Below are positions 33,698-43,601 of a stretch of DNA of 64,000 nt, one piece after another; the stretch's first letter is position 1, and each line of letters starts with the position of its first letter. The notes under the pieces are model-generated. The model made no database searches. It was not told the DNA's origin and worked only from the letters and a program-made list of their open reading frames with translations. Location of the stretch: contig JAJLRJ010000014.1 of assembly GCA_024195265.1 (NCBI GenBank), forward strand, positions 23,379,509 through 23,443,508, written 5' to 3'. This DNA is from Dendrophyllia cribrosa (taxonomy: Eukaryota; Cnidaria; Anthozoa; Scleractinia; Dendrophylliidae). The position numbers were made by a program, and so were the translations under genes.

Positions 33698-33763
33698 AGC
33701 TCGGTAATGAAATGAGAAACATATAATGTTCATCCTGTTGATCTTTCTCATTTCATTACCGAG
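33698..33763. repeat. Short hairpin, 20-bp arms
   Basis: CTCGGTAATGAAATGAGAAA and TTTCTCATTTCATTACCGAG are exact complements, about 24 bp apart. Confidence 0.9.
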
Positions 33764-33821
33764 ATAAGCTGAATATATAAATATCAGAATCTTTTATCGA
33801 AACGGTTCAACGAAATCTTAC

Positions 33822-33920
33822 CAAACGAGTTTGAGACTTGTCGCTGATTTTCACTAAAGGCCGCACATCGTCATGACCAAATTTGTCGCTCCTTCCGAAA
33901 ACAAAAGATCGAGATAACAT
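33822..33920 (-). CDS. Possible orphan first exon (unrecognised)
   Basis: An ATG-initiated stretch of 33 codons on the minus strand (MLSRSFVFGRSDKFGHDD and on) ends at a good splice donor (TTTG/GTAAGA) in phase 0. A second possible exon (about 33000-33090, minus, ending at CGTAG/GTAAGC) does not match that phase in its open frame. No family is recognised. It could be a real small exon or chance. Confidence 0.2.
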
Positions 33921-34474
33921 TTTAATTAGAAAACGGAGCATTTGTGTTTCATCCTAACTGAAGAAAACATATATTAAACAATAAAGGGTCCGCTGGGTAT
34001 CCCCGAAAAAAAACCCGCCCTTTCCGAAGAGTTTAGTGTCAATATTTGAAGTGTTCAAGTACAAATAACACAACTTACCAAACGCCCTGTCCAAATAGAG
34101 TAAATGCTATGTTCACAAAGAAATGGTAATTCAAAATGGGCGAACGAACATTCTTTATTTTGCATAGCAACCCAGCTGTTGCTACCGAAAAATATGCGGT
34201 GATTTCATGTAGCTAAGTAACGTCTGACGTTTTTTGTCTTCTTTGTCTTCACGCTGCACCGCTTTCAGAAACTTGATTAAACTTATATAAGTAATAGTAA
34301 TAGATCACAGGAGACATCAAATGTAGTAAGAAAATTAGTAACCCGCTGGACTATCGTCTCATGGGCAATGTGTGTATTACGCCCCGATTGAAATATAAAG
34401 CAAACGATCCTATTTTGAATAACTGCATCGCGCAGTCACGTAAACAATGAAATATTTAACAACTATTCACCGAA

Positions 34475-34549
34475 GTGGAGGTGGGTAGTGTTGGATATTT
34501 ACTGAGCCGCGAAGCGGCGAGGTAAATATCCACCACTATCCACCTCCAC
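34475..34549. repeat. Hairpin with GCCGC loop stem
   Basis: GTGGAGGTGGGTAGTGTTGG through GAGCCGC pairs with GCGGCGAGG through CCTCCAC, giving an almost complete 75-bp imperfect palindrome. Confidence 0.8.
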
Positions 34550-34689
34550 TGAGGTATATTCTGAAACAGTGAGATAATATAACGAAAATGATGCTTTTTA
34601 ACTCATTTATTCCTGTCAACGATTACAATTTTCGCGCGCAAATTGCTATTCCGAGTTTCAGTAGCCAATCAGCTGAGCGCGCCAACAAT

Positions 34690-34860
34690 GCTATCCACTG
34701 TTTCAGTATATGAAATATGAATATTCGACTTGAATACGGAAGGTCGTGGGTTCAAATCCCATCTGGAACTCAGAATTTTTTTTCTGAGTTCCTTTTCTCT
34801 CCACACTCATTATTCATATTCATATATATTTCACTGATCCATTTTTGATAGGAATTAAAA
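34690..34860 (+). mobile_element. tRNA-derived SINE
   Basis: GGTCGTGGGTTCAAATCCCATC carries a clear B box (GGTTCAAATCC), followed by GGAACTCAGAATTTTTTTTC and TGAGTTCC. The A-box part is decayed. Confidence 0.65.
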
Positions 34861-34925
34861 TTCAATGTCACAATTCTTTCCGGTTTTCCCGCGTGACATT
34901 TGTTTTGTTATAAAAATGAGTCCAT

Positions 34926-35315
34926 ACCCCGTTTCGCAGATACGGCAGCCATATTGATTTTGCCCTCAGTGCATCCCATAGACCTTATTCATAAATGGCG
35001 GCCGATTTATTTATTCTTTTATATACCTAATTCAATAAAGGTTGCTTTGACAATTGGTCATTGGTAATTGGGCATTGGCATTTGGGCATACGGAAAACAA
35101 TGCAATGCTTTGCTTGAGTGAACACCAAACAATAGCTTCCCAATGCCCAATTACCAAAGACCAAAGCAACCTTTTTTGAATTAGGTGTATTCATGCTAAT
35201 CAGCCCAACTAGCCTAGCCTAGCTAGTTGGGCTGATTAGCATGAATATAAAAGAATAATAAACCGGCCGTCATTTATGAATAGAGTCTATAATGAACATT
35301 GAAAATAAAGGAATA
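34926..35315. repeat. Nested foldbacks at the Penelope insertion site
   Basis: Four inverted-repeat layers: TACCCCGTTTCGCAGATACG (complement at 43722-43741, across the Penelope insertion); TATTCATAAATGGCGGCCG with CGGCCGTCATTTATGAATA; ACCTAATTCAATAAAGGTTGC with GCAACCTTTTTTGAATTAGGT; and ATTCATGCTAATCAGCCCAAC with its complement at 35222-35246. Confidence 0.8.
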
Positions 35316-35448
35316 TATTAATTTAAATGAATGGGGTTAGTTTCTAGAGAAACTGTGGTGCTGCGTCGGTGGGGGGATGAAACACGAGAATTTAGTTTTA
35401 TCGACTGAGTCGATAAGGTAAATTGACCACCGTAAAAAGATTCAAATA

Positions 35449-35482
35449 GCTGACGTTTCGAGCGCTAGCCCTTCGTCGGAGC
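35449..35482 (-). ncRNA. Hammerhead-like motif, left outer copy
   Basis: On the minus strand: CCGACGA, a GGGC/GCTC stem with a UAGC loop, CGAAAC, GUC, enclosed by GCU/AGC. This resembles the minimal hammerhead ribozymes known in Penelope-like pLTRs, but core position 4 is C rather than U. Confidence 0.45.
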
Positions 35483-35577
35483 GAATCAAGGAATTGTGGG
35501 TAGTGTGTGGTTTTATATAGTAAGCGGTGGAGCTACGCTATTGGTGGAAGTTTGGTGACGTGAAAAACAAATGTAGA

Positions 35578-38289
35578 TTAGTTGAATGAAAAGCGTTCGT
35601 TGATTCCGTGGGGTTTGAGAGTGCCGATTTGAAAGATGATTTTTTGTTCTAGGTTTTTACGGCTTTCTGTGTTACCCTGGTGTAGGGAAAGGCCGCAGAT
35701 TGTCATGTGTTGTTTAGAATGGTTAGTAAGATTAAAATGGCGCGCGACTGGTTTGGATGCGTCTTTGTCATTTTTTTCAACGTCTCGGAGATGTTCACGA
35801 AAACGGTCGCCCAGTCTCCTCCCTGTTTCGCCAATGTATATCTTTTTGCAAAAAGTACATGTTATGCAGTAGATAACATTTACGGAGGTGCATGTAAAAC
35901 GATCAGTGATTTTAATAGATCGTTTGGGTCCTGTTATTTTGTCCGCGTTGTGAATGAAAGGACAAGTGTTACATCGTGTGCGTGTGCATTTGAAAGTTCC
36001 CGGTACATCGTCAGATTTCAGTGCGCTCGTAACTAGAAAGTTGCCTATGTTTTTGTCACGTTTGAATGAAATTAGTGGGGGTTGTGAAAAAATTCTGCCA
36101 GTTTCGGGGTCGTTTTGGAGTAATTTGAAATTTTTTAAAATGATGCTTTTGACTGTGTTGTTGTGTGGGTGGAAAGTGAGGGTGAATGGAATTCTCTCGT
36201 TCTCTTCCATCTGTGGCATTTGTAGTGCTGATTGTCTGTCGATCTGTTGTGCACGTTGTTGGCCCGTATTAACAACAGAGTCAGGGTACCCACGTTTCTT
36301 GAAAAACTGGCACATTTCTTCTGATTTGTTGGAAAAATCAGAGTCATCACTACATAGACGTCGAAGTCTGAGAAATTGAGAATACGGAATGGCGTTTTTA
36401 ACGTGCGATGGATGTGAGGATGAATGTAACAGATAACTGTGGGAATCTGTAGGTTTGTAGTGCACACTTGTGGATAAACTGTTACCGTTGATTGAAATAT
36501 TAATGTCAAGAAAAGCGACTGAGGTTTCGGAAATTTCCCAGGTATATTTTAGAGCTGGATGAAAAGTATTGACAGAAGTTATGAATTGATTAAGTTCCTC
36601 TTTACTGGAAGAGGTAGCGCCAATGCAATCATCGATGTAGCGGCCGTAGAGTTCGGGTTTGGTTCCGTGGTACTGATTAAAAAATTTGTCTTCGATGTGG
36701 CCTACAAAAAGGTTAGCGTAGCTTGGTCCCATTTTGGTGCCCATGGCGACTCCATTTACTTGTTTGTAGTAGTTTTGGGAAAATGAAAAACAGTTAAGTG
36801 TCAAAACTAATTCGGCCAAGCGGAGCAGTGTTTCTGAGCTTGGGTTTTGAATGGAGCGCTGGTCGAAAAAATATTTTAGTGCTTGAAGTCCTTCGTCATT
36901 GGGGATGACGGTATATAAAGAGGTAATGTCCATAGTGAAAATTAATTTGTTTTCGCTGGGAAAACTGAAATCCCGGAAAATTTCGAGTGCGTGATTGGTG
37001 TCCTTAATGTACGAGGGTAGTGATTTGACAATGGGGGCCATGATTTTGTCTAAATAGCTAGAAATTAGTTCGGTAGGACAGCTACAAGCGGAAACAATTG
37101 GTCGGCCCGGATTGTTTGGTTTATGAATTTTAGGTTTGAAATAAACGCGTGAGGTTCTAGGAGTAGTGATGATGAGATTGTTGGCGGTAACTGGTAATTG
37201 TTGTTTAGTAATGAGGTCTTGGATAGTTTCTTTGACAATTTTTTGGTTGGTAGAAGTGAGATCTTTATCAACTTTGGCATAGAAAGCGGTGTCAGAAAGT
37301 TGCCGAAAAGCCTCTTGTCGGTAAAGGTCGGTCCGCCAAACAACTACCGCCCCGCCTTTGTCGGCCGCTTTGATAACAATGTCGCGTCGTTTGCTAAGAC
37401 TTTTGAGCGCTGCCCATTCTCCTGTTGAAAGGTTGGAAATTTTGGTGTGGCGGTTAAATTTAAGTTTTTGGACATCGTGACGACATTTTTTGATGAAAAA
37501 ATCTAGAGAAGAAAACTGGCCCTCTGGGGGAGTCCATTTTGATTTGCGAACGTTGAGTGTTTCAAAAACATCTTTTTCCGAGGTGTTAGAATTGTCTTCT
37601 TTGTCGTGGAAAAAAGCTCTTAATTGCACGCGGCGAAGGAATTTTTCAACATCTTGTTTGACTGAAAATTCGTCGGTTTGTTTCGTTATAGGAACAAAGT
37701 TTAAACCTTTACTAAGAACAGACCTCTCTGGGTTAGAAAGCGGCAAATTTTCCGGAATGGTAACGACGCCATTGTGACTATCGAATGAATGGTCGCCGGA
37801 TAATTGAGGACCTATTAACTGTTCAAGTTTTTGGGTCTTGATTTGGTTAAGGCTGTTGAACAGTTTAGCATTGAGTTCTTGAATTTTAGCGCGAATTGAT
37901 TGTACTAAGACAGCTGGACAAATTTTGGAAAGTTCGGAACGGTATTGGATAATTTCCTTTTCGAGATTGTTACGTTTAAGGCACATAGCTCTGATGGTGA
38001 TCCTCATAATATTACGCGAGAAAGAATTTTGGGCATGGTGAATTTCGTGAAAATATTGTTGATTGGAATCAGAGAATGTAGAAGCGTGAAAATTTGAACG
38101 AAACCCTTTAGGAATGACTTTGGATTGGAGGCAACGGCCGATGAAATTGATGTGACTACAAAACCTAGTTTTGGTAAAGATGTGAGTGGCTAAACGAAAG
38201 GCTAAATTAGTGGAAATGGGGGGAAAAGGAATAAGATAACTTACGATTTCCTGGCGTAGCTCCTTGGTGAGTGTCTTGAGGTTAGGCAT
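35578..38289 (-). CDS. Penelope-like reverse transcriptase with GIY-YIG endonuclease (left full copy)
   Basis: An intact 903-residue frame. The N-terminal third is basic and helical. The reverse transcriptase core includes DKGGAVVVW, YFKPKIHKP and the catalytic YIDD (551-554, in GRYIDDCIG). The C terminus has a Cys-rich linker (CTRTRCNTCPF) and a GIY-YIG nuclease (VIY 805-807, YIG 818-820, GRRLGDRFREH). In this family the nuclease nicks target DNA and the RT primes from it, in the nucleus. It matches the right copy residue for residue as far as I compared. No stop or frameshift suggests recent mobility. Confidence 0.92.
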   Translation of the reverse strand: MPNLKTLTKELRQEIVSYLIPFPPISTNLAFRLATHIFTKTRFCSHINFIGRCLQSKVIPKGFRSNFHASTFSDSNQQYFHEIHHAQNSFSRNIMRITIRAMCLKRNNLEKEIIQYRSELSKICPAVLVQSIRAKIQELNAKLFNSLNQIKTQKLEQLIGPQLSGDHSFDSHNGVVTIPENLPLSNPERSVLSKGLNFVPITKQTDEFSVKQDVEKFLRRVQLRAFFHDKEDNSNTSEKDVFETLNVRKSKWTPPEGQFSSLDFFIKKCRHDVQKLKFNRHTKISNLSTGEWAALKSLSKRRDIVIKAADKGGAVVVWRTDLYRQEAFRQLSDTAFYAKVDKDLTSTNQKIVKETIQDLITKQQLPVTANNLIITTPRTSRVYFKPKIHKPNNPGRPIVSACSCPTELISSYLDKIMAPIVKSLPSYIKDTNHALEIFRDFSFPSENKLIFTMDITSLYTVIPNDEGLQALKYFFDQRSIQNPSSETLLRLAELVLTLNCFSFSQNYYKQVNGVAMGTKMGPSYANLFVGHIEDKFFNQYHGTKPELYGRYIDDCIGATSSSKEELNQFITSVNTFHPALKYTWEISETSVAFLDINISINGNSLSTSVHYKPTDSHSYLLHSSSHPSHVKNAIPYSQFLRLRRLCSDDSDFSNKSEEMCQFFKKRGYPDSVVNTGQQRAQQIDRQSALQMPQMEENERIPFTLTFHPHNNTVKSIILKNFKLLQNDPETGRIFSQPPLISFKRDKNIGNFLVTSALKSDDVPGTFKCTRTRCNTCPFIHNADKITGPKRSIKITDRFTCTSVNVIYCITCTFCKKIYIGETGRRLGDRFREHLRDVEKNDKDASKPVARHFNLTNHSKQHMTICGLSLHQGNTESRKNLEQKIIFQIGTLKPHGINERFSFN

Positions 38290-38379
38290 CGTTGTCTTCG
38301 GTTCGTTCGGTGAGAAAGCTGTTGAGTAAGAAATATTGATGTAAAAAGTTAATGGTCGCAGCGAATAAACAACAAATGA

Positions 38380-39341
38380 ATGGGGTTAGTTTCTAGAGAA
38401 ACTGTGGTGCTGCGTCGGTGGGGGGATGAAACACGAGAATTTAGTTTTATCGACTGAGTCGATAAGGTAAATTGACCACCGTAAAAAGATTCAAATAGCT
38501 GACGTTTCGAGCGCTAGCCCTTCGTCGGAGCGAATCAAGGAATTGTGGGTAGTGTGTGGTTTTATATAGTAAGCGGTGGAGCTACGCTATTGGTGGAAAT
38601 TTGGTGACGTGAAAAACAAATGTAGATTAGTTGAATGAAAAGCGTTCGTTGATTCCGTGGGGTTTGAGAGTGCCGATTTGAAAGATGATTTTTTGTTCTA
38701 GGTTTTTACGGCTTTCTGTGTTACCCTGGTGTAGGGAAAGGCCGCAGATTGTCATGTGTTGTTTAGAATGGTTAGTAAGATTAAAATGGCGCGCGACTGG
38801 TTTGGATGCGTCTTTGTCATTTTTTTCAACGTCTCGGAGATGTTCACGAAAACGGTCGCCCAGTCTCCTCCCTGTTTCGCCAATGTATATCTTTTTGCAA
38901 AAAGTACATGTTATGCAGTAGATAACATTTACGGAGGTGCATGTAAAACGATCAGTGATTTTAATAGATCGTTTGGGTCCTGTTATTTTGTCCGCGTTGT
39001 GAATGAAAGGACAAGTGTTACATCGTGTGCGTGTGCATTTGAAAGTTCCCGGTACATCGTCAGATTTCAGTGCGCTCGTAACTAGAAAGTTGCCTATGTT
39101 TTTGTCACGTTTGAATGAAATTAGTGGGGGTTGTGAAAAAATTCTGCCAGTTTCGGGGTCGTTTTGGAGTAATTTGAAATTTTTTAAAATGATGCTTTTG
39201 ACTGTGTTGTTGTGTGGGTGGAAAGTGAGGGTGAATGGAATTCTCTCGTTCTCTTCCATCTGTGGCATTTGTAGTGCTGATTGTCTGTCGATCTGTTGTG
39301 CACGTTGTTGGCCCGTATTAACAACAGAGTCAGGGTACCCA
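38380..39341 (-). pseudogene. 5'-truncated Penelope copy (left pLTR)
   Basis: This copy keeps the C-terminal part of the reverse transcriptase/GIY-YIG protein from about GYPDSVVNTG to the natural stop at 38627, plus the 3' UTR with the hammerhead-like motif. It runs directly into the 5' UTR of the full-length left element at about 38379. Its truncated end joins the opposing copy through a 3-bp overlap (CCA, 39339-39341). Confidence 0.88.
38498..38531 (-). ncRNA. Hammerhead-like motif, left inner copy
   Basis: The same motif as at 35449-35482, about 3.05 kb upstream in element direction, so the full-length left element is bracketed by two copies. Confidence 0.45.
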
Positions 39342-40678
39342 AACCCGAACTCTACGGCCGCTACATCGATGATTGCATTGGCGCTACCTCTTCCAGTAAA
39401 GAGGAACTTAATCAATTCATAACTTCTGTCAATACTTTTCATCCAGCTCTAAAATATACCTGGGAAATTTCCGAAACCTCAGTCGCTTTTCTTGACATTA
39501 ATATTTCAATCAACGGTAACAGTTTATCCACAAGTGTGCACTACAAACCTACAGATTCCCACAGTTATCTGTTACATTCATCCTCACATCCATCGCACGT
39601 TAAAAACGCCATTCCGTATTCTCAATTTCTCAGACTTCGACGTCTATGTAGTGATGACTCTGATTTTTCCAACAAATCAGAAGAAATGTGCCAGTTTTTC
39701 AAGAAACGTGGGTACCCTGACTCTGTTGTTAATACGGGCCAACAACGTGCACAACAGATCGACAGACAATCAGCACTACAAATGCCACAGATGGAAGAGA
39801 ACGAGAGAATTCCATTCACCCTCACTTTCCACCCACACAACAACACAGTCAAAAGCATCATTTTAAAAAATTTCAAATTACTCCAAAACGACCCCGAAAC
39901 TGGCAGAATTTTTTCACAACCCCCACTAATTTCATTCAAACGTGACAAAAACATAGGCAACTTTCTAGTTACGAGCGCACTGAAATCTGACGATGTACCG
40001 GGAACTTTCAAATGCACACGCACACGATGTAACACTTGTCCTTTCATTCACAACGCGGACAAAATAACAGGACCCAAACGATCTATTAAAATCACTGATC
40101 GTTTTACATGCACCTCCGTAAATGTTATCTACTGCATAACATGTACTTTTTGCAAAAAGATATACATTGGCGAAACAGGGAGGAGACTGGGCGACCGTTT
40201 TCGTGAACATCTCCGAGACGTTGAAAAAAATGACAAAGACGCATCCAAACCAGTCGCGCGCCATTTTAATCTTACTAACCATTCTAAACAACACATGACA
40301 ATCTGCGGCCTTTCCCTACACCAGGGTAACACAGAAAGCCGTAAAAACCTAGAACAAAAAATCATCTTTCAAATCGGCACTCTCAAACCCCACGGAATCA
40401 ACGAACGCTTTTCATTCAACTAATCTACATTTGTTTTTCACGTCACCAAATTTCCACCAATAGCGTAGCTCCACCGCTTACTATATAAAACCACACACTA
40501 CCCACAATTCCTTGATTCGCTCCGACGAAGGGCTAGCGCTCGAAACGTCAGCTATTTGAATCTTTTTACGGTGGTCAATTTACCTTATCGACTCAGTCGA
40601 TAAAACTAAATTCTCGTGTTTCATCCCCCCACCGACGCAGCACCACAGTTTCTCTAGAAACTAACCCCATTCATTTGT
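39339..40678 (+). pseudogene. 5'-truncated Penelope copy (right pLTR)
   Basis: It begins within KPELYGRYIDD, just upstream of the catalytic aspartates, and continues to the stop ending at 40423 and the 3' UTR. It is about 370 bp longer than its mirror partner. An open frame starting at 39281 crosses the junction and fuses antisense sequence to the RT palm; this is probably chance. Confidence 0.88.
40519..40552 (+). ncRNA. Hammerhead-like motif, right inner copy
   Basis: Plus-strand copy of the motif described at 35449-35482, in the 3' UTR of the truncated right copy. Confidence 0.45.
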
Positions 40679-40760
40679 TGTTTATTCGCTGCGACCATTA
40701 ACTTTTTACATCAATATTTCTTACTCAACAGCTTTCTCACCGAACGAACCGAAGACAACG

Positions 40761-43472
40761 ATGCCTAACCTCAAGACACTCACCAAGGAGCTACGCCAGG
40801 AAATCGTAAGTTATCTTATTCCTTTTCCCCCCATTTCCACTAATTTAGCCTTTCGTTTAGCCACTCACATCTTTACCAAAACTAGGTTTTGTAGTCACAT
40901 CAATTTCATCGGCCGTTGCCTCCAATCCAAAGTCATTCCTAAAGGGTTTCGTTCAAATTTTCACGCTTCTACATTCTCTGATTCCAATCAACAATATTTT
41001 CACGAAATTCACCATGCCCAAAATTCTTTCTCGCGTAATATTATGAGGATCACCATCAGAGCTATGTGCCTTAAACGTAACAATCTCGAAAAGGAAATTA
41101 TCCAATACCGTTCCGAACTTTCCAAAATTTGTCCAGCTGTCTTAGTACAATCAATTCGCGCTAAAATTCAAGAACTCAATGCTAAACTGTTCAACAGCCT
41201 TAACCAAATCAAGACCCAAAAACTTGAACAGTTAATAGGTCCTCAATTATCCGGCGACCATTCATTCGATAGTCACAATGGCGTCGTTACCATTCCGGAA
41301 AATTTGCCGCTTTCTAACCCAGAGAGGTCTGTTCTTAGTAAAGGTTTAAACTTTGTTCCTATAACGAAACAAACCGACGAATTTTCAGTCAAACAAGATG
41401 TTGAAAAATTCCTTCGCCGCGTGCAATTAAGAGCTTTTTTCCACGACAAAGAAGACAATTCTAACACCTCGGAAAAAGATGTTTTTGAAACACTCAACGT
41501 TCGCAAATCAAAATGGACTCCCCCAGAGGGCCAGTTTTCTTCTCTAGATTTTTTCATCAAAAAATGTCGTCACGATGTCCAAAAACTTAAATTTAACCGC
41601 CACACCAAAATTTCCAACCTTTCAACAGGAGAATGGGCAGCGCTCAAAAGTCTTAGCAAACGACGCGACATTGTTATCAAAGCGGCCGACAAAGGCGGGG
41701 CGGTAGTTGTTTGGCGGACCGACCTTTACCGACAAGAGGCTTTTCGGCAACTTTCTGACACCGCTTTCTATGCCAAAGTTGATAAAGATCTCACTTCTAC
41801 CAACCAAAAAATTGTCAAAGAAACTATCCAAGACCTCATTACTAAACAACAATTACCAGTTACCGCCAACAATCTCATCATCACTACTCCTAGAACCTCA
41901 CGCGTTTATTTCAAACCTAAAATTCATAAACCAAACAATCCGGGCCGACCAATTGTTTCCGCTTGTAGCTGTCCTACCGAACTAATTTCTAGCTATTTAG
42001 ACAAAATCATGGCCCCCATTGTCAAATCACTACCCTCGTACATTAAGGACACCAATCACGCACTCGAAATTTTCCGGGATTTCAGTTTTCCCAGCGAAAA
42101 CAAATTAATTTTCACTATGGACATTACCTCTTTATATACCGTCATCCCCAATGACGAAGGACTTCAAGCACTAAAATATTTTTTCGACCAGCGCTCCATT
42201 CAAAACCCAAGCTCAGAAACACTGCTCCGCTTGGCCGAATTAGTTTTGACACTTAACTGTTTTTCATTTTCCCAAAACTACTACAAACAAGTAAATGGAG
42301 TCGCCATGGGCACCAAAATGGGACCAAGCTACGCTAACCTTTTTGTAGGCCACATCGAAGACAAATTTTTTAATCAGTACCACGGAACCAAACCCGAACT
42401 CTACGGCCGCTACATCGATGATTGCATTGGCGCTACCTCTTCCAGTAAAGAGGAACTTAATCAATTCATAACTTCTGTCAATACTTTTCATCCAGCTCTA
42501 AAATATACCTGGGAAATTTCCGAAACCTCAGTCGCTTTTCTTGACATTAATATTTCAATCAACGGTAACAGTTTATCCACAAGTGTGCACTACAAACCTA
42601 CAGATTCCCACAGTTATCTGTTACATTCATCCTCACATCCATCGCACGTTAAAAACGCCATTCCGTATTCTCAATTTCTCAGACTTCGACGTCTATGTAG
42701 TGATGACTCTGATTTTTCCAACAAATCAGAAGAAATGTGCCAGTTTTTCAAGAAACGTGGGTACCCTGACTCTGTTGTTAATACGGGCCAACAACGTGCA
42801 CAACAGATCGACAGACAATCAGCACTACAAATGCCACAGATGGAAGAGAACGAGAGAATTCCATTCACCCTCACTTTCCACCCACACAACAACACAGTCA
42901 AAAGCATCATTTTAAAAAATTTCAAATTACTCCAAAACGACCCCGAAACTGGCAGAATTTTTTCACAACCCCCACTAATTTCATTCAAACGTGACAAAAA
43001 CATAGGCAACTTTCTAGTTACGAGCGCACTGAAATCTGACGATGTACCGGGAACTTTCAAATGCACACGCACACGATGTAACACTTGTCCTTTCATTCAC
43101 AACGCGGACAAAATAACAGGACCCAAACGATCTATTAAAATCACTGATCGTTTTACATGCACCTCCGTAAATGTTATCTACTGCATAACATGTACTTTTT
43201 GCAAAAAGATATACATTGGCGAAACAGGGAGGAGACTGGGCGACCGTTTTCGTGAACATCTCCGAGACGTTGAAAAAAATGACAAAGACGCATCCAAACC
43301 AGTCGCGCGCCATTTTAATCTTACTAACCATTCTAAACAACACATGACAATCTGCGGCCTTTCCCTACACCAGGGTAACACAGAAAGCCGTAAAAACCTA
43401 GAACAAAAAATCATCTTTCAAATCGGCACTCTCAAACCCCACGGAATCAACGAACGCTTTTCATTCAACTAA
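40761..43472 (+). CDS. Penelope-like reverse transcriptase with GIY-YIG endonuclease (right full copy)
   Basis: A second intact 903-residue frame, apparently identical to the left copy. It starts MPNLKTLTKELRQE, about 90 bp after the start of the full-length unit. RT motif YIDD lies at nucleotides 42411-42422 and the GIY-YIG motifs at 43173-43220. The two proteins being identical on opposite strands points to one very recent event or continuing gene conversion. An assembly artefact is made less likely by the single intact target duplication and the unequal ends. Confidence 0.92.
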   Translation: MPNLKTLTKELRQEIVSYLIPFPPISTNLAFRLATHIFTKTRFCSHINFIGRCLQSKVIPKGFRSNFHASTFSDSNQQYFHEIHHAQNSFSRNIMRITIRAMCLKRNNLEKEIIQYRSELSKICPAVLVQSIRAKIQELNAKLFNSLNQIKTQKLEQLIGPQLSGDHSFDSHNGVVTIPENLPLSNPERSVLSKGLNFVPITKQTDEFSVKQDVEKFLRRVQLRAFFHDKEDNSNTSEKDVFETLNVRKSKWTPPEGQFSSLDFFIKKCRHDVQKLKFNRHTKISNLSTGEWAALKSLSKRRDIVIKAADKGGAVVVWRTDLYRQEAFRQLSDTAFYAKVDKDLTSTNQKIVKETIQDLITKQQLPVTANNLIITTPRTSRVYFKPKIHKPNNPGRPIVSACSCPTELISSYLDKIMAPIVKSLPSYIKDTNHALEIFRDFSFPSENKLIFTMDITSLYTVIPNDEGLQALKYFFDQRSIQNPSSETLLRLAELVLTLNCFSFSQNYYKQVNGVAMGTKMGPSYANLFVGHIEDKFFNQYHGTKPELYGRYIDDCIGATSSSKEELNQFITSVNTFHPALKYTWEISETSVAFLDINISINGNSLSTSVHYKPTDSHSYLLHSSSHPSHVKNAIPYSQFLRLRRLCSDDSDFSNKSEEMCQFFKKRGYPDSVVNTGQQRAQQIDRQSALQMPQMEENERIPFTLTFHPHNNTVKSIILKNFKLLQNDPETGRIFSQPPLISFKRDKNIGNFLVTSALKSDDVPGTFKCTRTRCNTCPFIHNADKITGPKRSIKITDRFTCTSVNVIYCITCTFCKKIYIGETGRRLGDRFREHLRDVEKNDKDASKPVARHFNLTNHSKQHMTICGLSLHQGNTESRKNLEQKIIFQIGTLKPHGINERFSFN

Positions 43473-43567
43473 TCTACATTTGTTTTTCACGTCACCAAAT
43501 TTCCACCAATAGCGTAGCTCCACCGCTTACTATATAAAACCACACACTACCCACAATTCCTTGATTC

Positions 43568-43601
43568 GCTCCGACGAAGGGCTAGCGCTCGAAACGTCAG
43601 C
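43568..43601 (+). ncRNA. Hammerhead-like motif, right outer copy
   Basis: Fourth copy of the motif, 64 bp before the right target duplication. The element's terminal roughly 60 bp after TTCTCG is missing here. Confidence 0.45.

Noticed and set aside
33435..33722. 95-codon open frame on the minus strand containing ESDWCVDGQRFGSCREVR
   Set aside because: It runs across a tRNA-type B box (GGTTCGGTTCC) and the T run of a SINE, then into the foldback element; the cysteines are chance. No splice-site logic supports it.
34741..34790. tRNA gene suggested by GGTCGTGGGTTCAAATCCCATC
   Set aside because: Only the T-arm/B-box half is convincing; no complete cloverleaf or acceptor pairing. It is followed by a SINE-style tail.
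36559..36786. Shadow frames antisense to the Penelope protein
   Set aside because: Several open frames opposite the 903-residue proteins recur in all copies because the sequence is duplicated; they have no domain features.
39281..40423. 380-codon open frame spanning the Penelope palindrome centre
   Set aside because: Its first codons are antisense of one truncated copy and the rest is the C-terminal half of the other. It is a junction artefact, not a designed fusion, although it could be translated.
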